Of a DNA stretch of 64,000 nt, positions 19,219 to 28,881 are shown in pieces; position 1 is the first letter of the stretch; each line of letters begins with the position of its first letter. The notes under the pieces are model-generated. The model did no database searches, was not told the origin of the DNA, and saw only the letters and a program-made list of their open reading frames with translations. Origin of the DNA: Comamonas sp. (GTDB lineage Bacteria > Pseudomonadota > Gammaproteobacteria > Burkholderiales > Burkholderiaceae_C); the NCBI GenBank assembly GCA_015478895.1, contig JADMKK010000041.1, forward strand, positions 62,001-126,000. The letters are read 5' to 3'. Position numbers and translations under genes: made by a program.

Positions 19219-21684
19219 TTAGTCGTAATTGCTAAATCGACTCGGTACTGAGCCAGAACGGCCGCGCAAAGGGCGATAACCGGGGACATATTCTTGAAGG
19301 CTTTTCAACGGATCTGCGCCAAGGCTCAGACGCGAAAATCCTACGAACTCCAGCTGGAAAAGCAGCTTGGTTTGGGCTTCCGTGCGGCTATTTTGCACAC
19401 GCTCCACCACCACGCGGCCAATCCAGCAGCAGCTGTCGTATTCAAAACCGACAATGGCATCTACGAGCTTTTTGTCATACATGCTGTAGTTCAAGCGACC
19501 TACGCTGTACCAACGGCCACCACCGGCTGCCTCTCCGAAAACATTTTTGCGCCCGTTGTTCAGCGGCCATTGCCAGCCAAAATCGACCTGCTCACTGCCC
19601 TGGTTGACCAGTTGCAGGCTGTTTTCGCGCTGATAACGGTAGGCAGCGCTCAAGGTTTTATAAGGGCCGGGGGTGTACCGGCCGCTGATCGATGAACGTG
19701 TGGGGCGCTGAATATCGCGGTTGTACTGCACCAAGGCATCCGTGCTCCAGCGTGAATTCCAAGTGACACCCCCGCCGACCAAGATATCTGACCAGCCTTT
19801 GGTGCCCAAAGTGTCATAACCCAGGCCCACACGTTGGTCGGCAAAACGCAGGCGCTGTGCAATGCCTAAACGTGCCACTTCCGCACCATCAGCGGCATCC
19901 AAATAGCGGGTGGTCAGGCCCACCGTCAACATATTGTTGTCCGCGATGCGGTCACGCCCGGTATAGCTGTTTTCGCTGTAAATAGAGCCAAAGTTAAAGT
20001 CTGCCAGCGCGGTGTCGTACAGCGGCAGCATGCTCTGGTTACGGTAGGGCGTATAGGTATAGAAAGCGCGCGGCTCTAGAGTTTGAAGGTAATTGCGCGA
20101 CAAGAACGAGCTGTCTCGTTCAAACACCAGACCACTGTCCAAACTCACCGTCGGAATCGCCAGCGACTTACTTTTGGGGCGCAGCGGCGAAGCGTTATCG
20201 AACTGATAGTTGCTTGTTTGCAGCTGCACCTTGGGCGTAATAAAACCACCTGACAACGCATGCGGCTTGGCCACCTGCACCAAGCCAAAGCTGCGCTGGG
20301 CGTTGTTAGGGTTTTGAACGCCATCCCAAGTTCTCGCCGTAAAGCGCGTGGTTTCCCCGAGCAAGTTGACATCCCAGCCTTTGGTGGCCCACTCGTCCGT
20401 GTTGTAGCGCCATTGCACTTGGGGCATGCGGTTAAAGGGCGGGGCGATGATGGCATCCAGGTCTTGCAGCACCTGCCAGCGTTCCACCAACACGTTCACG
20501 CTGTGTTTGCCAGATGCCCAGGAAAGATTGCCATTACTGCTGAGCAAACGCTCCTCGGTGCTGGCAAAAGCTTCTTTCTTGCCAGGCATGCTGTTGAAGT
20601 CGCGCCAGTAGTTGTCATCGCTCACCCGGGTCAGATTCCAATTCAAGCCCAATCGACCGACCGGAGAATTCAGCGACGTTGCATGTTTCCAGTTATAGCC
20701 CCAACGGTCACGGTCGCGCAGTTTGTCGTTGGCCATGTATTCCATATCCAAAACGCCTGCGTAGTTGGGCTCCAGATAACGGAATTCGGTGCCCAGGCTC
20801 AAGCCGCGTTTGCTCATGAGGGTGGGCGTAATGGTGGCATCGCGATTGGGCGCTATGTTCCAGTAGTAGGGCTGGCTGTATTCCACGCCGCTGACACTGT
20901 CCACACCAATGGTGGGCGGCAGCAAGCCTGATTTGCGACGATCAGACAACGGAAAACTCAGTGCGGGCACCGGCAAAATCGGCACACCCTTGAACTCCAG
21001 GCTACCGCCGTAAGCTACGCCGACGTCGGTGGCGCGATCTAGCTCAATGCGCTGGGCGCGCAGCATCCAGTCAGGCTCCCAGCTCGCATCATCGTCGCGC
21101 AAACACGTGGTGTAGGTGGCCTGATAGACCACGCTATTGTCTCGGTCGATGAATTCCACGCGCTCCGCGTCACCGTGGCCCTGGGTTTCCAGAAACTGGT
21201 AAGTAGCCTGGGTGAAATCACCTTGAAAGGCATCGACCTGCAGTTGCAGGGCCGTGCCTTGAAAAATATTGCCACCGCGGTTGATGTGTACGTTGCCTTG
21301 GGCATGAACCGTATCGTCTGCCACGTCGTACTGCATACGGTCAGCGCGCAGCACGGTATCGCCCCGGCGCAGCTCAGCGCCGCCCTCTAACGTGGATTGA
21401 ATGTCTGCTTGGCCCGAGATCTGCTCGGCCTTGATGTAGGACGGCAATTGATTGCGCAGCGCAGGATCCAGCGTTTCTTGCAGCTGCGTACTGGACTTGA
21501 GCTGGGGGGCTGGCAGTGGCGCATCCCAGAGACTGGGCGTGCTGCCACTGTCTTGCGCAGCCGCAGGCAAAGCGGCGGACCAAGCCAGTGCCAAAGCAGC
21601 GGCCAAGGGTGTCCAGCGGACGACCGTGGACACCGCAAGGCGCTGTGGTGAGGGCAGGGCAAAAGAGTGCAGGCTTACAGGCAC
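19219..21684 (-). CDS. lptD: LPS-assembly outer-membrane protein LptD
   Basis: Beta-barrel that inserts lipopolysaccharide into the outer leaflet together with LptE. The 821-aa precursor has a signal peptide (about 20-45, ending PAAAQ) and an LptA-like N-terminal jellyroll (about 80-200, with GGAELRRGDTVLRADRM). A large barrel then runs to the C-terminal end. Disulphide cysteines typical of LptD are visible in TTCLRDD and DSCCW. The only start that keeps the signal peptide intact is the GTG at 21684; no ATG or good ribosome site fits. The gene is divergent from amgK, with 72 bases between the start codons. Confidence 0.95.
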   Translation of the reverse strand: MPVSLHSFALPSPQRLAVSTVVRWTPLAAALALAWSAALPAAAQDSGSTPSLWDAPLPAPQLKSSTQLQETLDPALRNQLPSYIKAEQISGQADIQSTLEGGAELRRGDTVLRADRMQYDVADDTVHAQGNVHINRGGNIFQGTALQLQVDAFQGDFTQATYQFLETQGHGDAERVEFIDRDNSVVYQATYTTCLRDDDASWEPDWMLRAQRIELDRATDVGVAYGGSLEFKGVPILPVPALSFPLSDRRKSGLLPPTIGVDSVSGVEYSQPYYWNIAPNRDATITPTLMSKRGLSLGTEFRYLEPNYAGVLDMEYMANDKLRDRDRWGYNWKHATSLNSPVGRLGLNWNLTRVSDDNYWRDFNSMPGKKEAFASTEERLLSSNGNLSWASGKHSVNVLVERWQVLQDLDAIIAPPFNRMPQVQWRYNTDEWATKGWDVNLLGETTRFTARTWDGVQNPNNAQRSFGLVQVAKPHALSGGFITPKVQLQTSNYQFDNASPLRPKSKSLAIPTVSLDSGLVFERDSSFLSRNYLQTLEPRAFYTYTPYRNQSMLPLYDTALADFNFGSIYSENSYTGRDRIADNNMLTVGLTTRYLDAADGAEVARLGIAQRLRFADQRVGLGYDTLGTKGWSDILVGGGVTWNSRWSTDALVQYNRDIQRPTRSSISGRYTPGPYKTLSAAYRYQRENSLQLVNQGSEQVDFGWQWPLNNGRKNVFGEAAGGGRWYSVGRLNYSMYDKKLVDAIVGFEYDSCCWIGRVVVERVQNSRTEAQTKLLFQLEFVGFSRLSLGADPLKSLQEYVPGYRPLRGRSGSVPSRFSNYD

Positions 21685-21756
21685 ATTCAGTCAGGGCGGG
21701 AGATTGAAGGGCTGGCACCAAGGGGTTCTCGGGCCGTTTGTAGAATGGGATTATCC

Positions 21757-22854
21757 ATGAGCGATCCCATCATCCCTACATCTCTTGTTTTTTGGGCAGA
21801 TTTCGCCCGCAAAACGCTGTTTGAACAATGGCTTTCCGAGCAAGCGCCGCGCCACGCACTGCGTGTGGAGAGCCTGCGCCCTGCCTCGGCCGACGCCAGT
21901 TTTCGGCGCTATCTGCGCATCGATACCCACGATGGTGCCGGCCGCATCATCATGGATGCGCCACCGGATAAAGAAAACTGCGATGCCTTTGTTCAGGTGC
22001 AAGCCTTGATGGCGCAGGCCGATCTGCCAGTTCCCCACGTGTTCGATTGGGACAAGGCCAACGGTTTTATGCTGCTCAGCGACGTGGGCCAGCGCACGCT
22101 GATCGAAATTCTGAACCCGGCCAAGCCGCGCGATGCCGAGCCTTGGTACCGCGAGGCTTCGGATTTGCTGCTGCGCTGGCAATTGGCCTCCAAACCCGGT
22201 GTGCTGCCTGCGTATGACGAAGCCTTGCTGCGCCGCGAGTTGCAATTGTTTCCAGATTGGTACATTGGCGAGCACCGCCAAAAGACGCTGACAGACTCTC
22301 AGCAGGCGGTGTTCAGCAAAGCGTTTGACAGCATCGTGGCGCACAACCTGTCGGCGCCCAGTGTCTATGTTCACCGCGACTACATGGCGCGCAACCTGAT
22401 GCTGCCGATGCAGCCCGGCGGGGGGCTATCGATCCTGGACTTCCAGGATGCCGTCTATGGCCCCATCACCTATGACATTGCCAGCTTGCTGCGCGATGCG
22501 TTTTTGACCTGGGAAGAAGATTTCACCATTGACGTCACCGTGCGCTACTGGGAAAAGGCGCGCAAGGCCGGCTTGGTGGGCGCAACCAGCCAGAGCGGCT
22601 GGGGCGATGACTTTGGTGAGTTCTACCGCGCCGTCGAATGGATGGGGCTGCAGCGTCACCTGAAGGTGGCAGGCATTTTTGCGCGCCTGACGCTGCGCGA
22701 CGGTAAACCCAAATATCTGGCCGATACGCCGCGCTTTATCCACTACATCCGTTCGACCTGTGACCGCTATCGCCAGCTGGGCCCGCTGCTCAAGGTGATT
22801 GACGAGATTGAGAACATCCAGCCGCAAGTCGGCTACGCCTACGGGCGCATGTAA
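21757..22854 (+). CDS. amgK: Anomeric N-acetylmuramate/N-acetylglucosamine kinase AmgK
   Basis: Phosphorylates the anomeric hydroxyl of MurNAc or GlcNAc in cell-wall salvage, feeding MurU. The 365-aa protein has the aminoglycoside-phosphotransferase fold: SADASFRRYLRI and the small-lobe strand at the N-terminus, the catalytic VHRDYMARNLML loop, and the metal-binding ILDFQDAVYGP. The ATG at 21757 (MSDPIIPTSL) is chosen over the open upstream frame, which overlaps the lptD start region. Its position divergent from lptD matches the arrangement I recall in Pseudomonas. There murU follows directly, but here murU is 21 kb away and a hairpin repeat plus rsmE follow instead. Confidence 0.88.
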   Translation: MSDPIIPTSLVFWADFARKTLFEQWLSEQAPRHALRVESLRPASADASFRRYLRIDTHDGAGRIIMDAPPDKENCDAFVQVQALMAQADLPVPHVFDWDKANGFMLLSDVGQRTLIEILNPAKPRDAEPWYREASDLLLRWQLASKPGVLPAYDEALLRRELQLFPDWYIGEHRQKTLTDSQQAVFSKAFDSIVAHNLSAPSVYVHRDYMARNLMLPMQPGGGLSILDFQDAVYGPITYDIASLLRDAFLTWEEDFTIDVTVRYWEKARKAGLVGATSQSGWGDDFGEFYRAVEWMGLQRHLKVAGIFARLTLRDGKPKYLADTPRFIHYIRSTCDRYRQLGPLLKVIDEIENIQPQVGYAYGRM

Positions 22855-22860
22855 AACCAT

Positions 22861-22945
22861 AGCTGCCTGCCCTTGATTGAACTCGTTTTCGATATGAAAA
22901 GTATCTGAAAATTAGGTTTGGCAAGGGCAGGCAGCTTCTTTTTTT
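22861..22945. repeat. Long-type intergenic hairpin repeat (copy 3)
   Basis: The best-preserved copy. A perfect 15-bp outer pair, AGCTGCCTGCCCTTG (22861-22875) and CAAGGGCAGGCAGCT (22922-22936), is followed by a T-run. The interior holds TTTTC and GAAAA arms around ATGAAAA. It fills the space between amgK and rsmE and should terminate amgK transcripts. Confidence 0.85.
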
Positions 22946-22954
22946 GAGGCTCTC

Positions 22955-23686
22955 ATGCCCCGTTTCCATTGCCCTGTGCCCTTGAGCGCCCGGTTTGAGA
23001 TTGATCTTCCCGCCGGTGCCGCACGCCACGTTCAAGTGCTGCGCATGCAGCCGGGCGACACCATTACGCTGTTTGACGGCGCACAAGATGGCGCAGGCGG
23101 CGAATGGCAAGCCACCATCTTGCGCATGGGCCGCAGCGATGTGCAGGTGCGCGTGGACAGCCACACCGCCACCGAGCGCGAAAACATCCGCCCGGTACAC
23201 CTGCTGGCTGGCATTACCGCCAACGAGCGCATGGACTGGCTGGTCGAAAAAGCTACGGAACTGGGCGTCACCAGCATCACCCCGCTGCTGGCCGAGCGCA
23301 GCGTGCTCAAACTCAAAGGCGAGCGCGGTGACAAAAAGCGTGCGCATTGGCAAGCCGTGGCCGTTGCTGCGTGCGAGCAGTCGGGCCGCAACCGGGTGCC
23401 CGTGATTCACGAAGCGCTGAGCCTGGCCCAATGGCTGCACCAGCAATCGCCCGATGAAGACGCCGTGCGCGCGGTTTTGTCGCTGGCCGAAGGCACGCAG
23501 CCCCTGCAGCAGGTGCTGACCGCGCCCGCGCAAGCGGTGTACTTTCTTTCCGGCCCGGAAGGCGGCCTGACAGCGCAGGAAGAAAGCCTGGCGCGCGCCC
23601 AGGGGTTTGCGCCGGTCACGCTGGGCCCCCGCGTACTGCGGGCCGAAACCGCGCCACTAGCAGCATTGGTGCTAGCTACGCTGTAA
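22955..23686 (+). CDS. rsmE: 16S rRNA (uracil1498-N3)-methyltransferase
   Basis: SPOUT-class SAM-dependent methyltransferase that modifies U1498 of 16S rRNA. The 243-aa length is typical. It has the PUA-like N-terminal part (ARHVQVLRMQPGDTITLFDG) and the trefoil-knot motifs NERMDWLVEKATELGV, LLAERSV, CEQSGRN, LSGPEGGLT and LGPRVLRAETA. A perfect 14-bp hairpin follows. The gene lies directly after a long-type repeat. Confidence 0.94.
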   Translation: MPRFHCPVPLSARFEIDLPAGAARHVQVLRMQPGDTITLFDGAQDGAGGEWQATILRMGRSDVQVRVDSHTATERENIRPVHLLAGITANERMDWLVEKATELGVTSITPLLAERSVLKLKGERGDKKRAHWQAVAVAACEQSGRNRVPVIHEALSLAQWLHQQSPDEDAVRAVLSLAEGTQPLQQVLTAPAQAVYFLSGPEGGLTAQEESLARAQGFAPVTLGPRVLRAETAPLAALVLATL

Positions 23687-23704
23687 GCCATCTTCTCCAC
23701 ACTG

Positions 23705-23738
23705 CAACAAAGCCGACCAATGGTCGGCTTTGTTGTCT
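23705..23738 (+). terminator. Rho-independent terminator of rsmE
   Basis: CAACAAAGCCGACC (23705-23718) pairs perfectly with GGTCGGCTTTGTTG (23722-23735) around a three-base loop. The T-rich tail is short. Confidence 0.8.
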
Positions 23739-23851
23739 GAACGACAGTAATTGCATGCCCTCGGTAAAAACCCACCTAGAGATCTGCGGCTGACCGCAAA
23801 AAATGGATGTAACCAAAATTTACGAAGTTACCTTCTGTCGAGCATATTCCC

Positions 23852-25027
23852 ATGAGGAACATCGCTTTCAAGCATTTTCTAACTCGCACCTCCAACCTGC
23901 TTTTTTCCAATAACGCGGCATTGCGCAACCGCGCCAGCATGTCCTGGCTGGCAGTGGGCTTGATGGCCATCAGTAGCCTGGTCATGTACTCGGTGGCACA
24001 CACCGGCCTTGCTTCACGCTCCGCCGTGCTGGTCTGGTCTGCGGTGGCGCTCAGCGGTTCGGGATTGATGGCACTGCTGGTGCGCAGCGGCTGGACTGCC
24101 GGATGGCGCGACCCGGCGCTGGCACTGCCGCAAATCATCTGGGCCGTCACCATGAGTGCCTTTGCCTATGTGATTGCGGGCAGCGCCAAAGGTGTGGTGC
24201 CGGGCTCCGTGGCCATCGCGCTGTTGTTTGCTGGGCTGAACTTGCGCGCCAAACAGATCATTGTGTTGTCGTTCTATGCAGTCGGCGTGTATGCCGTGGC
24301 CATGCTGTTTGCGTTTCGCGAGCAACCCGCTGAGGGCCGTCAGCTAGAGCTCATTTACGGTCTGGTCATGTTCAACATGCTGCTGGGCAGCATGTTTTTG
24401 AGTCTGCGCCTGCACCAGCTTCGCAAACGCCTGCATGTGCAGCGCAAGGAACTGATCGCAGCACTGGCGGCCAACAAGGAGCTGGCCTCGCGCGATCCGC
24501 TGACCGGCCTGCTCAATCGCCGGCACATGCTCGAACTCATGCAGCTGGAGCAACGCCGCTGTCTGCGCGGCGTGCGCACCATGCTGCTGGTGCAGATGGA
24601 CCTGGACCACTTCAAAAGCATCAACGACACCTACGGCCACAGCGTGGGCGATCAGGCGCTGAAAAAATTTGCCGATGTGGTGCGCAGCAATATCCGCAGC
24701 TCCGACGTGCTGTGCCGCTGGGGTGGTGAGGAATTTGTGCTGCTGCTCAGCGATGCCAGCGTCGACGGCGCCATGCAAACGCTCCATCGCGTGCGCGTAG
24801 CGGTGTCGGCGGCGCAGATTGACGCATCCGTGCCTGATTTGCGTTTGACCGTCTCCATAGGAATGGCCGAACACATTCCCGGCGAATTGATTGACACCAC
24901 GCTGGATCGCGCCGATCAGGCCTTGTATTGCGCCAAACGTGGCGGGCGCAACCAAGTGGTACAGGCGCAGCGCCCACTGCCTGAAAGCGGCCAGCACGAC
25001 CTGATGCCAGCAGCCGCATACTCCTGA
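23852..25027 (+). CDS. Membrane diguanylate cyclase (GGDEF)
   Basis: Predicted to make cyclic di-GMP from two GTP. The 391-aa protein has five to six hydrophobic segments between about 30 and 185, then a short coiled linker and a GGDEF domain at about 210-375. The domain begins RDPLTGLLNRR and carries the active-site motif GGEEF at 291-295. The inhibitory I-site RSSD (282-285) lies five residues before GGEEF, so product inhibition is expected. The N-terminal membrane region resembles no named sensor domain I know, so the signal is unknown. The gene stands alone with its own terminator. The start ATG has only a weak ribosome site. Confidence 0.9.
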   Translation: MRNIAFKHFLTRTSNLLFSNNAALRNRASMSWLAVGLMAISSLVMYSVAHTGLASRSAVLVWSAVALSGSGLMALLVRSGWTAGWRDPALALPQIIWAVTMSAFAYVIAGSAKGVVPGSVAIALLFAGLNLRAKQIIVLSFYAVGVYAVAMLFAFREQPAEGRQLELIYGLVMFNMLLGSMFLSLRLHQLRKRLHVQRKELIAALAANKELASRDPLTGLLNRRHMLELMQLEQRRCLRGVRTMLLVQMDLDHFKSINDTYGHSVGDQALKKFADVVRSNIRSSDVLCRWGGEEFVLLLSDASVDGAMQTLHRVRVAVSAAQIDASVPDLRLTVSIGMAEHIPGELIDTTLDRADQALYCAKRGGRNQVVQAQRPLPESGQHDLMPAAAYS

Positions 25028-25088
25028 TTTCTAAGCACAATGCCCTGGTCAACCAACGCTTTGGAAGACATTCATAGCTGAAAACAAG

Positions 25089-25116
25089 AAAGCGCCTCGG
25101 CAAGGTGCTTTTTTTT
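25089..25116 (+). terminator. Rho-independent terminator of the diguanylate cyclase gene
   Basis: AAGCGCCT (25090-25097) pairs with AGGTGCTT (25103-25110, one G-T pair), followed by a T-run of eight. It lies just before the convergent M20 peptidase stop. Confidence 0.82.
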
Positions 25117-25128
25117 AGGAGCGTAGAG

Positions 25129-26625
25129 CTATGGGCTGACGGTTTCTGCGGCAACGGGCATGGCCGCAATCACCTGGGCCACGGCTGCTGTCAGCTTTTT
25201 GGCATACGGCACATGCAGAAATTCATTGGGGCCATGGGCATTGCTCTTGGGGCCCAGCACACCGCAGACCATCATTTGCGCCTTGGGGAAACCCTGGCTG
25301 AGCAAATTCATCAGCGGAATGGTGCCGCCTTGGCCGATGTAGCCGCAGTCTTCGCCAAAATGCGCGCGACTGGCACTGTTGAGCGCGCTTTCAAACCAGT
25401 TAGTCATGGCGGGCGCGTTCCAGCCGCTGGAGCTGGACAGCCCTTCCCACGTCACTTTGGCTTGGTAAGGTGCGTTGTCTTCCAGCAGGCGTTTCATCTC
25501 TTGCACGCAAGTGGCGGCATCGACCAGGGGCGGCAAACGCAGGCTGAGTTTGAACGCCGTGTACGGGCGCAGCACGTTGCCGGCATTTTGCAAAGACGGA
25601 AAGCCTTCGGCGCCGGTAACGGACAAAGTGGGCTCCCAGGTGCGTTTGAGCAGCGCCTGCACCGGATCGGTGGTGGTGGGCAGCGAAACCAGCGAGGAGC
25701 CCCCGCAGTCGTGGTGCGCCCACGGAAAGCGCTGGTAGGTTGCATCGCCCAAGATGGCCGCGGTGGCCTGGGCCTGGAGCAAGCGCTCCGCAGGCACATC
25801 GCAGTGAAAGCTGGCGGGCAGCATGCGGCCTGTGGCGCTGTCTTCCAAGCGATCCAGCACCTGGCGCATGATGCGAAACGACGAAGGTACGACACCCGAG
25901 GCATCGCCCGAGTGCACGCCTTCGGTCAAAATTTCCACTTTCAACGTGCCGCTGGCCATACCGCGCAGGCTGGTCGTCAGCCACAACTGGTCGTAGTTGC
26001 CCGCGCCACTGTCCAGGCAAATCACCAGCTCCACAGCGCCCAGGCGGGGGCGCAATGCGTCGATATAAGGCAGCAAGTCTGCCGAACCGCTTTCTTCCGC
26101 CGTTTCAATGATGCCCACGATGCGCGGGTGCGCCACGTTCTGGCTTTTCAGCGCCTGCACCGCTGCAATGCTGGCGTACACAGCGTAGCCGTCGTCAGCA
26201 CCGCCGCGGCCATACAGCTTGCCGTCTTCGTATTTGGGCGTCCACGGCCCCAGATCGCTGCGCCAGCCTTCAAACTCAGGCTGCTTATCGAGGTGGCCAT
26301 ACATCAGCACGGTGGGGCTGCTGGCTAAATTGGAATTGGGCTGGGTGCCTTCCACCTCAAAAAACAAGATGGGAGTGCGACCATCCATGCGCACGATTTC
26401 CAGTTTCAGGCCTTGCACCTTCTGGGCTTCCACCCATGCTGCTGCATTGCGCAGCACGGTGTCCAAAAGGCCTTGTTCCGCCCAGTCCGGCGCGAACATC
26501 GGCGACTTGGCCGGAATGGCAATGTAGTCCTTGAGCTGGCCAACAATATCGTTGTCCCACTTCTGGCTGACTTGATCGAGGACTTGGGTGGTATTCAAAG
26601 CGTTGGCGGGTATGCGTGCGTTCAT
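25129..26625 (-). CDS. M20-family metallopeptidase
   Basis: Zinc-dependent exopeptidase or dipeptidase of 498 aa, similar to the carnosinase/CNDP-like branch of M20. Metal and catalytic residues are visible: VLMYGHLDKQP (His, Asp), YGRGGADDGY (bridging Asp), IETAEESGS (catalytic Glu and ligand), and the His in the C-terminal SNAHGPNEF. A dimerisation lid domain contains GVHSGDASG. No signal peptide is seen, so it is probably cytosolic. The substrate cannot be inferred. It lies downstream of the chemoreceptor's... terminator on the same strand order, but has its own upstream region (26626-26673). Confidence 0.88.
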   Translation of the reverse strand: MNARIPANALNTTQVLDQVSQKWDNDIVGQLKDYIAIPAKSPMFAPDWAEQGLLDTVLRNAAAWVEAQKVQGLKLEIVRMDGRTPILFFEVEGTQPNSNLASSPTVLMYGHLDKQPEFEGWRSDLGPWTPKYEDGKLYGRGGADDGYAVYASIAAVQALKSQNVAHPRIVGIIETAEESGSADLLPYIDALRPRLGAVELVICLDSGAGNYDQLWLTTSLRGMASGTLKVEILTEGVHSGDASGVVPSSFRIMRQVLDRLEDSATGRMLPASFHCDVPAERLLQAQATAAILGDATYQRFPWAHHDCGGSSLVSLPTTTDPVQALLKRTWEPTLSVTGAEGFPSLQNAGNVLRPYTAFKLSLRLPPLVDAATCVQEMKRLLEDNAPYQAKVTWEGLSSSSGWNAPAMTNWFESALNSASRAHFGEDCGYIGQGGTIPLMNLLSQGFPKAQMMVCGVLGPKSNAHGPNEFLHVPYAKKLTAAVAQVIAAMPVAAETVSP

Positions 26626-26673
26626 GCGGGGCTCCTGTGGCTGCAGCGGCTATGGAGCTGCATTGTGCGCCAA

Positions 26674-26712
26674 TGAAAAAGCCCGGACAGCGTATTGCGC
26701 TGTACCGGGCTT
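26674..26712 (-). terminator. Rho-independent terminator of the chemoreceptor gene
   Basis: Minus-strand hairpin: AAGCCCGG (26679-26686) pairs with CCGGGCTT (26705-26712), extended by CAGCG/CGCTG arms inside. A T-run on the minus strand lies at 26675-26680. Confidence 0.85.
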
Positions 26713-26742
26713 GCAAGATGCACTACCACCGGAAGCTGGAGG

Positions 26743-28731
26743 CTAGAGCCGCAGCATGGAGTCGGCCTGCTCCTCGGGCAACTTGAAAACGGCCACAGAG
26801 GACTCCAGCTGGTTGGCCTGCACACGCATGCTTTGCGAGGCAGAGGTGGACTCTTCCACCAAGGCCGCGTTTTGCTGCGTCATTTGGTCCAGCTCTGCCA
26901 CATCCTGGTTCACCAGCGCAATGCTTTGCGCCTGCTCGCTGGAGGCTGCAGCAATGTCGCCAATGATGTCACCCATGCGCTGCACTGAGCGGACGATGTC
27001 GTCCATGGTCTGCCCGGCATCCTCAACCAGACGGGCCCCAGACTCCGCCTTGCTGACCGAGGTGTTAATCAGCAGCTTGATCTCCTTGGCCGCCTCGGCA
27101 CTGCGCTGCGCCAGATTGCGTACTTCACTGGCCACCACGGCAAAGCCACGGCCCTGCTCGCCAGCGCGTGCAGCTTCCACGGCAGCATTGAGCGCCAGGA
27201 TATTGGTCTGAAAGGCAATGCCGTCAATCACGCCAATGATGTCGCCAATCTTGCGGCTACTGTCGTTAATTTCACCCATGGTGGATACCACCTGGCCCAC
27301 CAAATGACCACCACGAGAAGCCACATCGACCGCCGAAGCCGAGAGCTGGTGCGCCTGCGATGCAGCATCGGCGGACTGCCGTACACCATGGGTCACTTGT
27401 TCTACGCTCTGGGCCGTGCGAGCCAGGCGCTCGGCCGTGCTTTCTGTGCGTTCCGACAAATCCTGGTTGCCTTGGGCAATCTGGCTGCTGGCACTGGCAA
27501 TGCTGTGGGCAGCGGTACTGACCTGGCGCAGCATCTGCACATAGCGCTGGCGCATGCTTTCAATCTCACGCACCAAGTCGCCGACTTCATCACGCCGGGG
27601 ACTGCTGAAGGGCTGGGTGAGATCACCCCGCGAAACGCGGGTGATGGTCTGCGTAAGCTCACGCAAAGGCCGACTGACACCGCTGTGCAGCGTCCAGAAC
27701 AGCCCCCCGGCCAGCGCCAGCAAGGCCAGCCCCATGGCACCCCACACCGCCCACAAGGCGCGGCGCTGACTGGCCATGGCTTCCTGATCGGATACCTCGC
27801 TGATCACCCACCAGCCTTCTTGGGTTTTGCGCATCACCGACCAAGGTTGCGCCCCCTGATTGGGCAGCAGCGGCATGACTTCCTCTGCGAAACCATCGCT
27901 GTTGTTGCTCAAAACCTGTAGAAACTCTCGGGCCTGTGGAAAGACTTCCAGCACTTTTTTGCCGCTGTGCTGGGCATGTGCCACGAAGGTGGCGCTCTCC
28001 CAGCTATGGGCAGGGTCAATCACCATGGAGCCCCCATGCTCAAACAAGCGCATATTGGCCACTTGCTGCTGCATGCCCTCCTGGAAGGCCGTCAGATCCG
28101 TTCCAACAAACAAAATCCCGACGGTCTGGCCTGCGGAATCTCTGACGGGTTCATAGCGCGTCATATACGGCTTGCCAAACAGATTGGCACGCCCGGTGTA
28201 AGTCTTGCCGCTGCGAATCAGTTGGTAGGCCGGATGATTGCGGTCCAGCAAGGTGTTCATGACACGCTCGCCTTCCAAGTTACGCAGCGAGGTGGCGATT
28301 CGCTGGAAATCATCCCCTTTGCGCGCAAAGATGGTGGCCACGCCGCCTGTGTCTTCACTGAACCGGTCCACCACGGAAAAGTCGTCATTGAGCGCAATAC
28401 CGTCGGAATACAGCAGGCCCATTGAATCTTCGAGATCCATCGTGCCGCTGAAGTAACGCGCAAAAGCTTGGGAAGAGCGCTCCACCATGCGACGGTTGGC
28501 CTGCTCGACCGTATCAATCGACGCGACCAGCCCGACGGTGGCATGGGTGACGCTGCCGACCAACTGGCTGCGTGTCGCTTGCGTGGTGATGTAGGCAACC
28601 GCCAAACTCAATGCCAGGAGAACCACGGCCATCATCGCAATGCCGATGGCGGTCACCCGCCGAGCCACTGAGCGGGCGTTTGAAGATGTTGAACGAATGG
28701 CGCTGGAAACGCCCACAGAAGGGGTCATCAT
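26743..28731 (-). CDS. Methyl-accepting chemotaxis protein with Cache-like sensor
   Basis: Membrane chemoreceptor that signals through CheW/CheA. From the ATG at 28731 the product is 662 aa. A first transmembrane helix ([20 protein letters not shown]) is followed by a periplasmic sensor of about 290 residues, resembling a Cache_3/Cache_2 domain ([46 protein letters not shown]). A second helix ([20 protein letters not shown]) and a HAMP region come next. The signalling domain has the conserved hairpin [28 protein letters not shown]. The C-terminus ([10 protein letters not shown]) lacks a CheR-binding pentapeptide. The upstream in-frame extension is not needed. The ligand is unknown. Confidence 0.92.
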   Translation of the reverse strand: MMTPSVGVSSAIRSTSSNARSVARRVTAIGIAMMAVVLLALSLAVAYITTQATRSQLVGSVTHATVGLVASIDTVEQANRRMVERSSQAFARYFSGTMDLEDSMGLLYSDGIALNDDFSVVDRFSEDTGGVATIFARKGDDFQRIATSLRNLEGERVMNTLLDRNHPAYQLIRSGKTYTGRANLFGKPYMTRYEPVRDSAGQTVGILFVGTDLTAFQEGMQQQVANMRLFEHGGSMVIDPAHSWESATFVAHAQHSGKKVLEVFPQAREFLQVLSNNSDGFAEEVMPLLPNQGAQPWSVMRKTQEGWWVISEVSDQEAMASQRRALWAVWGAMGLALLALAGGLFWTLHSGVSRPLRELTQTITRVSRGDLTQPFSSPRRDEVGDLVREIESMRQRYVQMLRQVSTAAHSIASASSQIAQGNQDLSERTESTAERLARTAQSVEQVTHGVRQSADAASQAHQLSASAVDVASRGGHLVGQVVSTMGEINDSSRKIGDIIGVIDGIAFQTNILALNAAVEAARAGEQGRGFAVVASEVRNLAQRSAEAAKEIKLLINTSVSKAESGARLVEDAGQTMDDIVRSVQRMGDIIGDIAAASSEQAQSIALVNQDVAELDQMTQQNAALVEESTSASQSMRVQANQLESSVAVFKLPEEQADSMLRL

Positions 28732-28881
28732 TAAATTTATGGAAGAAGAAGGCGGGTAGCGAAAAGCGCATGCAAACCGCGCATTTTGTAACACAAAGTC
28801 AGTGAAGACTTTCCAGCCAGAGCCCGGGCACTCAAGGCATGGGGTCAAGGCATGCACCAGGCTGGCCCCATTCCATGCTCA

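Noticed and set aside
25065-25130. Possible tenth copy of the hairpin repeat after the diguanylate cyclase
   Set aside because: There is an AGCT at one side and AGAGCTA at the other, but the arms do not match the repeat. An ordinary terminator explains the hairpin.
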